Source of the DNA: Morinoia aosen
Lineage: Eukaryota > Arthropoda > Malacostraca > Amphipoda > Talitridae
DNA length: 64,000 bases
Assembly (NCBI GenBank): GCA_030386875.1
Contig: CM059571.1
Span: forward strand, 22,996,355 to 23,060,354
Reading direction: 5' to 3'
The translations under genes and the position numbers were made by a program. The notes beneath the pieces were generated by a model. That model had not been told where the DNA came from. It worked only from the letters and a program-made list of their open reading frames with translations, and searched no databases. Position 1 is the first letter of the stretch; each line of letters starts with the position of its first letter. Positions 57,380-64,000 of the stretch are shown here, one piece after another.

Positions 57380-58257
57380 TGACCTCAAAATATCACGGAA
57401 CACCAAACTTGGTTCTATTTTGAATCAACCAAATTACCCAAACTTCAAACGGGTAACGCAAACTTTAAAGTGGTGCTGTCATATATCTACCATGAATAAA
57501 TATATACCTGATGTTTTTTTGTAATGTACATTGACTGAAACGGTAGCAAGCGAATAGATTTTGCAAGGCAGGACATAAAAATAACAGATGCTCATATATC
57601 ATTTGTATGTAGAGAGAAAACACAGAGAGAATTTACAACTTTTTCAGAGCATTTGATTTCGAAACCTTTTTATAACTTTCTCTGCAAATGATCATCCACA
57701 ACAAGTGCTTTAAAGTTTCAAGTACTCTTTGAAGCATTCGTAACGTCTATCATAGCTCCCACTAACATCAGTGTAGGTAGAACCTGTGTCAGGTGTGGGT
57801 GTGGTATCGTGTTGGAATTCTTGTTATTTACAGTGGTTGGTGGAGCCGCTAGATATACCTTATCGTTTTTGTTTTCGCGGTCGGAGTTAACTGCTCCAAG
57901 TAAGTAGAATTGCTCTAAATATTATATCTAATAATACTTATTTCAGACGTTTTCTCTCGGAACTTTCCAAGGACGTCATGTAGCATACTAGGATTTCTGT
58001 CAACTGTGTTTAACAATTTTTATCTCCTGAAGTTACATTTACTATTTTGTTAACAAGCGTGACAGGCATACAATAAGAACTTGCATTATAAGATAAAATT
58101 TTCCGGCATTACTGAGAGATCTTATGAGCGGTAACATGCCTGTCACTTCTTAGGTGTTGGGCAAAATGATTATCTTCTATGGCTTAAAATTGTCATGTTG
58201 GTGAAATTGGGTAACAGCTTTTAGCCCCTTGAGTTTCACAATCATATAAAAATTAAG
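57380..58257. other. No gene recognised
   Basis: AT-rich sequence up to the left end of fold-back copy B. Confidence 0.5.
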
Positions 58258-58259
58258 AA

Positions 58260-58715
58260 AAGGTCAATGTTGGGTTTAATGCAATCATGGAAATTAATAA
58301 TTTTATTCCAAACCATCACTAAAGGAACCCATTTAAGAACGTTTTACAAGAATGACATTCTGCTCGCTGATGTGTTATTTTTGTATTATTGAGCTTTGAA
58401 GTTGGCCTTCGCGTGCCAAAAAAAGGAAGCAAGCGCATGAAACGGAATTCAATAAACCCCCTATTACAAACGTAGAGGTTGGGTTGTGAGGGGGAGTCAC
58501 GGTTCTTCTAGTAAAAATTATAAATGAAGCTTTTAACCCACCCATTAGGGTGACGACCGCAATCTTGTTTACATCGGCTCCAAGATGGCGGTGCCCACCG
58601 CCATCTTGTATCATTCTTGTAAAACGTTTTTACATGCGTTCCTCTAGTGATTCATAGCAACGGAAATATTAATTTCCGTAATTGCATTAAACCTGATATT
58701 GACCTTGAAAAATAT
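58260..58715. mobile_element. Fold-back element, copy B
   Basis: The outer inverted repeats are GGTCAATGTTGGGTTTAATG (58262 on) and its inverse near 58690-58712, each running ~100 bp inwards to GAACGTTTTACAAGAATGA. The left arm continues with the same inner blocks as copy A (CCCCCTATTACAAACGT, GTGAGGGGG, AAAATTATAAAT, ACCCACCCATTAGGG). The centre is CCAAGATGGCGGTG/CCACCGCCATCTTG at 58580-58612. Most of the right inner arm is deleted. Confidence 0.85.
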
Positions 58716-58770
58716 GGGCAGGACGTAATTTCAGAATTGCAAGACATAAATTAGAAAAAAAGTTTAAAAA

Positions 58771-59310
58771 ATTTGGTAAATGTTGAGGACTTGACCATAA
58801 TTGGTTTTCGACTTTTAGATCAATAAAGATTGTTGATGAGACCAAAATAAACAAGTTTTCTTCAATGCACTTTCCGGCAGAAATGAGTATTTTAAAAGTT
58901 ATGTCATTAAATGAGTTACCGTAACTTCAGTGTTTGAGGCGGGAAAAATATACCGCGTGGTCCGAAGTGCAAGTAAACAGGCGTTCCTGCGCGCCAACCA
59001 AGCCGACGAAGAGAAGTAAACCCCCTATTACAAACGTAAAGAGGTTGGGTCGTGAGGGGTAGCAACAGTTCTTTTAGTGAAAATTATAAACTAAAAGAAC
59101 TGTGGCTACCCCTCACGACCCAACCTCTTTACGTTTGTAATAGGGTGATGCACACTGGAGTTCCGGTAACTCATTTAACGCCATAACTTTTAAAATACTC
59201 ATTTCCGCCGGAAAGTGCATTAAAGAAAACTTGTTTATTTTGGTCTCATCAACAACCTTTATTGATCTAATAGTGGAAAATCGATTATGGTCGAGTCCTC
59301 AACATTTACC
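58771..59310. mobile_element. Fold-back element, copy C
   Basis: Inverted arms run outwards from AGTTCTTTTAG/CTAAAAGAACT (centre about 59084) through GTGAGGGGTAGC, ACCTCTTTACGTTTGTAATA, TTTCCGCCGGAAAGTGCATT-type and GACTTGACCATAATTGG-type segments to GGTAAATGTTGAGGAC at both ends. The left arm has ~80 bp not matched on the right. The core is shared with copies A, B and D, while the outer part is shared with D rather than A. Confidence 0.85.
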
Positions 59311-59542
59311 AAAAATTTTTCATCTAACGTTAAATTAGTTCACATTTTCCAAGTATCTATTTGGTTTTGAAAAATTTCAAAATCTGTTCATGAAGAATAG
59401 TTCATTTCATTAAAAACCTTAGAAGTTATTCAAATATCAATATCATCGGATAATTTATAAGGCTACCAGGTACCTAGAAGTAAATGATTGGCAATTCCTG
59501 AAAGCTTTCAAGTATTGAATTCAGTTGAGTTTTGAAGTAATA
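59311..59542. other. No gene recognised
   Basis: Short AT-rich spacer between fold-back copy C and the solo LTR. Confidence 0.5.
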
Positions 59543-59546
59543 TAAG

Positions 59547-60098
59547 TGTAGTGAAACTAGCCTGCTAACTAATTGTCTCACCACTAGGACGCCATTCTGT
59601 CAGGATGCCAACCAGGCAAGGGTTAGCTATTCAGGCTAATTAGCTAGGCCCAGACACTAGGATAAGGTGCGGGATGGACAATTAACAATGTATTAAAACA
59701 TGAAAAGTATAATAGACATAACACGTATAATCTCAGGACGTGTCTTGCGAGAGCCGCCTCTCTATTACACGAGATCGTAGCTCTTCCGCCGACTAAACAC
59801 CCCGCAAAAACACCTAAAGTACAATGGTAAAAGAGGGCGCAGGATTACCCAAGCACGGTATAGAGACCATGGTACCATGATAGAAACTAACACAAGCATC
59901 AGGCTGAATTCAGGCAAGAAGCTTAATTTAGCCTACTCGTAGTCAAATGCACTGCATGAAGGTCCTAACGCAACAGCCGTGCAAACATTAACTTTGGCTT
60001 TCGAATGGCTTAAGCCAGGCGGTCGCAGTATGGAGCGCTACGTACCGTACAGCACTACCCGCAAGGGACAAAACACGCAGTGAAATAGTTTCACTACA
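59547..60098. mobile_element. Probable solo LTR, 552 bp
   Basis: It begins TGTAGTGAAACTA and ends TAGTTTCACTACA, so it has TG...CA borders within 13-bp inverted ends. It is flanked on both sides by TAAG (59543-59546 and 60099-60102). GC is clearly higher than in the neighbouring DNA. No coding frame. This fits an LTR left after recombination between the two LTRs of a retrotransposon with 4-bp duplications. A MITE with 4-bp duplications is the alternative. Confidence 0.65.
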
Positions 60099-60102
60099 TA
60101 AG

Positions 60103-62790
60103 CTAGCTGCCGAAACAATAAATAGCTATTTTGAATCCATGTTGTTGATATTCTTTCTTGTTATTACGATGTTTGGTAATACCATATTGTAAACCTCTGT
60201 AGAAGACATATTTTTTTAAATAATGTTTTTAACCTCAGTGCACTTGGTTAAATTATTGTGCTTGTCTAAATTAGTCTCAAAATAAATTTACGTAATACTC
60301 AAAATTTAGAATCTTTCTCCAGCAATATCAATCATTTGAGTTCTATGAGCTTCACGACAATGTTCTGGAAAATAAAAAGATCTTAGAACGAAGAGAGATG
60401 CAAAGCACTGATAATGATAGAATCTCAACTCTTCGATTACTCGGGCTTTTTGTGCACTGTACAACTTTGTCTTTCTCGCGAATCCGGACGAATCCTTCAA
60501 AAGTTCTCAGCTTTTTCTTGTTGTTGTGTGAAGCACAACAAAATTTGAAAATTATTTGCATTTATTTAAAAAAATTGATACTGTGTTATTGACATTTAAG
60601 CTGTTACTTACAAGAGCTTCTTGAGTACCAGAAGTCAAAAATTACCTTTTTTAAAATTAAACTCCTATGCACAGTTAATCTTCTAGTAGCAAAATAAAAC
60701 TATAGAGAAAGCATGGAAAATATGATATCTCTAAAATTCATGTTCTTCCGATGAAGCGCTGTTTTGATGTAACGCAAACTACTACAACTGACAATAATGA
60801 GTTAGTTGCGTGTTTTTCTAACAGGCCCTTTACGCGATATTTCATTCAAATCTTGTTAAATATTTCACAGGAATTGAAATAACTATCAAGCAAAACCTCA
60901 TTTGTATTGCGTGAGTAACCGGTAAAATAATAATAATAATTTTGTGGTCCTCAGAATGTTAGGCAATACACCGGCATGTGTATTTACTTATATAAAGACT
61001 TCAAATCTTTAAACTAGTTACACAACTGCTGCACATTCTGCCGAACATCTCTTTAAAACATTGGTTGCTTACGAATAAAAGAGGTAAAAAACTACAATTG
61101 GCGAAATCACCGAATCAGAATAAAAGTGAGTAGAAACGCTTCAACGCACCCACACTTTTCAACCTTCAAAATTTTACTGACACGATTTATAAATAATTAG
61201 CGTCAGCGCAATGACTGGGGATGGGTTGGTCACTTAAATATCAAAGCACTGGTTGCAATTGTAAATGAAACACTCAATGTCTCCACAAATTGCGAAACAT
61301 GTTTAGAGTAATTAATTGTATTTTTTCAAACAATTTTGCTCCTCTGGCATTGATCAAGAACAAAAAACTGTAATGTAGGAAATTTTTGCACAACATTCAA
61401 AATTGAAATATGTTGTAACTTACATGTATCAACTGGCATTACTGAACGCAAGAGTGTCATGTTAAATATTTTGTTTTACGATGATTGTGATTCATAATTT
61501 TATTATATATGAAATTGTTATGATTTCAATTGAGGACGTTTTACATTAGGAAATTTTTAAACCCCAATATGTTGTACGGCATCCCATGTATCACCATTTT
61601 TGGAAATGAATGGGTTTTCTTTCTTTCTTATGCCATCTAACTTCATCGAGAAATATCCAGTAAAAACTTTGGTAGAGTTATATTATCGGATATCAAATAA
61701 CTACTAAATTTACAATGAATCACATTTATCAATGTTGAAATTATCTGTGCGATGGATTTTATTAATTTACATAGATGTTCTCTTTGTGTATTTTATACTT
61801 AAAAACCGTTGATTGCATTTTATCCGCAAACGTGAACAACGAAAGAAAATCATTCCAAATACCTGTTCAAGACACCCACTGTCATTTCAAATGTCACGCT
61901 TTGCTCACATTACATTTTTTAGCCCTAATGCTTAATATTTGATTTCAAGCCACCAAATTGATTGGCAGAAATTGGTTTTCTTTAACTTCATGACGTGATT
62001 AATTATAAACGAAATATAAAAAGTATCATACAACTTACTCTAAGACAAACCAAAATAATGTGTGAATATTTACGCACTCTAAAGGAAAAACGGAATAACC
62101 ATATAATTTTTCAACAGCAAGTATACTCTACCATGCATACAACTGCTAAGTAGCTGCGGCACGGAAGGAACAGCTTTCCGGAGCAAATGGGACTCTCGAA
62201 AGTTCATTTTTCGGGAACGAGCTCAATTTGTCTCGTACAAGGCCGAATAGCGAATCATTCTCGTAAGAATAGCATTAAGGGATTCTTCTCCGTCTCGTTC
62301 ACAGGGAACAATAATGAATAACTATTACTCTAAAGGGGTTTTTGACTAAAAAATTTACCTTTTCCTAAAGCTAAAAGTTTCCTTTTTCCAATGAAATAAC
62401 TTGAAGGCCATTTAAAGCAAGATTTATGGTATAAAAATGTCTTTTAATACGATGAATGATGTTTACTTGGAAAGCATTCGTTCATCTGCGCGGTCTCGCT
62501 CATCAGTACATTACGAAACATGGTCTGAGGAGGTGTGCAACGCTCCTATCACTCGATCCAGTCTACGTTGATTCTTTCACATATAAAAAGAAAAATGTAT
62601 ATAATAAGAATTATTTTATGATAAAAACCTTTTAAAAACTAATTTTAGGTTGTATTTGTTTCAATTTATTGTGCCAATTTTGATTATAAGGTACTTCAAA
62701 ATAGTTCACAGAAATTCCCTGGATTGCTACATCAAGTTCCAATTTGCCATTGTGTCCAGGCATAAAAAAGTTCCCTGAAATTCTTCCCTG
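60103..62790. other. No gene recognised
   Basis: AT-rich. The overlapping frames at 60306-60592 on both strands have no known domain. Confidence 0.5.
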
Positions 62791-62791
62791 A

Positions 62792-64000
62792 ATATGGGTC
62801 AATGTTTGGCGTGATGCAATCAAAGGAAATGGGAATTTTATTCCAAAGAATCACTAAAGGAACCCATTTAAGAACGTTTTACAAGAATGACTTTCTGCTC
62901 TCTGACACATTATTTTAGAATTATTCGCATTTGAAATTAGAATTCGCCTTCCGCGTGCCTAAAGAAGCAAGGGTAAATCTGAAGGGTATGTCAGTTATCG
63001 ATTTTGTAAATTTCGACGCCTAAGCATAGCTAATTAGATCGAAATAAACAAGTTTTCTTCCATGCACTTTCACCCCTTCCATCTCAAATGAGTATTTTAT
63101 TAGTTATAGCGGTAAATGACCTACCGCAACTCCAGTGTTTGAAGCGGCAAGTAATTTAAGGAGCACGTCGGACAGCAACACTGCAAAGCGCACTCACTTC
63201 CAGCGCAATCGTCATCAAAGACGAAACCAAACCCACCGCTATACCTCGTTAAATACTCATTTTTCGAAAAAAGTGTATAGAAGAAAAGTTGTTTATTTTT
63301 ATGTAATTACCATGATTCAAGCAACAAAAATTTGAAAATCGATGAGTAGCTGTTTATTCGAGCGCATTCGTCATCAAAGACAAAACTGAACTTACCGCTA
63401 TAAATCGTAAAATACTCATTTGAGACGGAAAGTGCATAGAAGAAGACTTGTTTATTTAGATTCAATTAATTAGGTTCAGGCACCAAAAAGTGGAAAATCG
63501 ATAACTGACATATCCTTCAGATTTACCGAAGCGAGCGTGCCATCCAGAATTTCATTAATAACAGAAGTTAACCCCCTATTACAAACGTAAAGAGGTTGGG
63601 TTGTGAGGGATGGCCACAGATCTTCTAGTGAAAGTTATAAATAAAGGTTGAAAGCAACCCATAAAGGTCACAAACAATTGTTTACATCTGCTCTATGATG
63701 GCGGCGGCTGTACCAAGTTACGCCATCTGTGAGCTGACTGTAAAGGTGACGGTATTACGTGGCGCCGTCTATGAGCTGACTGTGAAGGTGACGACGTAAT
63801 AATGACGACAAAAAAACGTCAAAAGCACCAAATACGAGAAATTGTACATTAACTTTTTCGTGTTATTAATTTATAACAATATTCCTTATTATTTTATTAA
63901 CAATTTCTATCATTCTTTTATTTCTATGAAGTTCTGGCAAAAACTTTAACACCTCGTGATCCAAAGTTTGCCTTTCCTGACCCAACCTGTTCGTACTTTG
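62792..64000. mobile_element. Composite fold-back element, copy D (runs off the window)
   Basis: The outer end GGGTCAATGTTTGG...GAACGTTTTACAAGAATGA (62794-62890) matches copies A and B. The segment GTAAATCTGAAGG..ATGTCAGTTATCGATTT (62970 on) is inverted at 63480-63530, and TTTCTTCCATGCACTTTC (63055) is inverted near 63435. A further partial inverted copy lies at 63240-63300. The shared core follows from 63571 (CCCCCTATTACAAACGTAAA, GATGGCGGCGG centre at ~63700). The inverse of the core, GACCCAACCTGTT, appears at 63978, so the right arm continues beyond 64000. Confidence 0.8.
63708..63800. repeat. 42-bp direct duplication in copy D
   Basis: CGCCATCTGTGAGCTGACTG...GGTGACG is repeated as CGCCGTCTATGAGCTGACTG...GGTGACG immediately downstream. 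Confidence 0.75.

Overview
The window is a piece of a eukaryotic nuclear genome, most likely from an arthropod. It is AT-rich, gene-poor and packed with decayed transposons. Three observations support this: GT-AG introns in the one convincing gene; a mixture of Tc1/mariner, hAT, Penelope-like, CR1/Jockey-like and Ty3/Gypsy-like remnants of the kind common in arthropods; and no bacterial gene layout. The species or order cannot be fixed from the sequence. I saw no rRNA, tRNA, CRISPR array or viral genome.

The only gene I would defend is on the minus strand at 22992-26181. It has three exons whose splice phases agree and encodes a 256-residue Spot14/MID1IP1-family protein (THRSP/MIG12-like). 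Members are small partner proteins that promote acetyl-CoA carboxylase assembly and lipogenesis in vertebrates and bind MID1 on microtubules. A TATA-like box and start-site candidate lie about 0.4 kb upstream of its ATG. A few other exon-like frames (12.4, 14.3, 41.3 and 56.0 kb) are listed with low confidence.

Layout. 0.7-2.5 kb: a non-autonomous element with ~100-bp terminal inverted repeats (TIRs) carrying ~21 copies of a 55-bp minisatellite that is open in all three minus-strand frames. 6.1-7.2 kb: a broken mariner. 7.9-8.1 kb: a 38-bp tandem repeat. 10.2-12.4 kb: a hAT-type element with GGAGTC-rich ends. 13.4 and 45.6 kb: two copies of one ~273-bp hAT-type MITE. 17.7-18.0 kb: a second hAT-type MITE. 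18.5 kb: a GC-rich segment. 23-26.6 kb: the Spot14-like gene. 32.2-33.3 kb: a Tc1 relic (minus). 34.5-35.7 kb: a full-length dead mariner with TA duplications. 37.3-38.2 kb: the endonuclease end of a Penelope-like element between inverted terminal copies that carry hammerhead-like boxes. 42.5-43.1, 58.3-59.3 and 62.8-64.0 kb: a family of large fold-back elements. 43.3-43.7 and 44.3-44.5 kb: degenerate tandem repeats. 45.9-48.0 kb: Penelope-like and CR1/Jockey-like reverse transcriptase relics. 48.1-50.8 kb: a Tc1 element split by a short mariner derivative that is itself interrupted, a three-level nest. 51.5-53.1 kb: an ~878-bp tandem duplication. 53.6-54.5 kb: an internally deleted Ty3/Gypsy pol. 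56.4-57.4 kb: a possible LTR promoter region with a G21 run. 59.5-60.1 kb: a probable solo LTR.

The genes here do not form a pathway. The window mainly records successive transposon insertions around one small gene. The most unusual structures are the minisatellite-bearing TIR element, the fold-back family with a conserved CCAAGATGGCGG centre, and the three-level nest.
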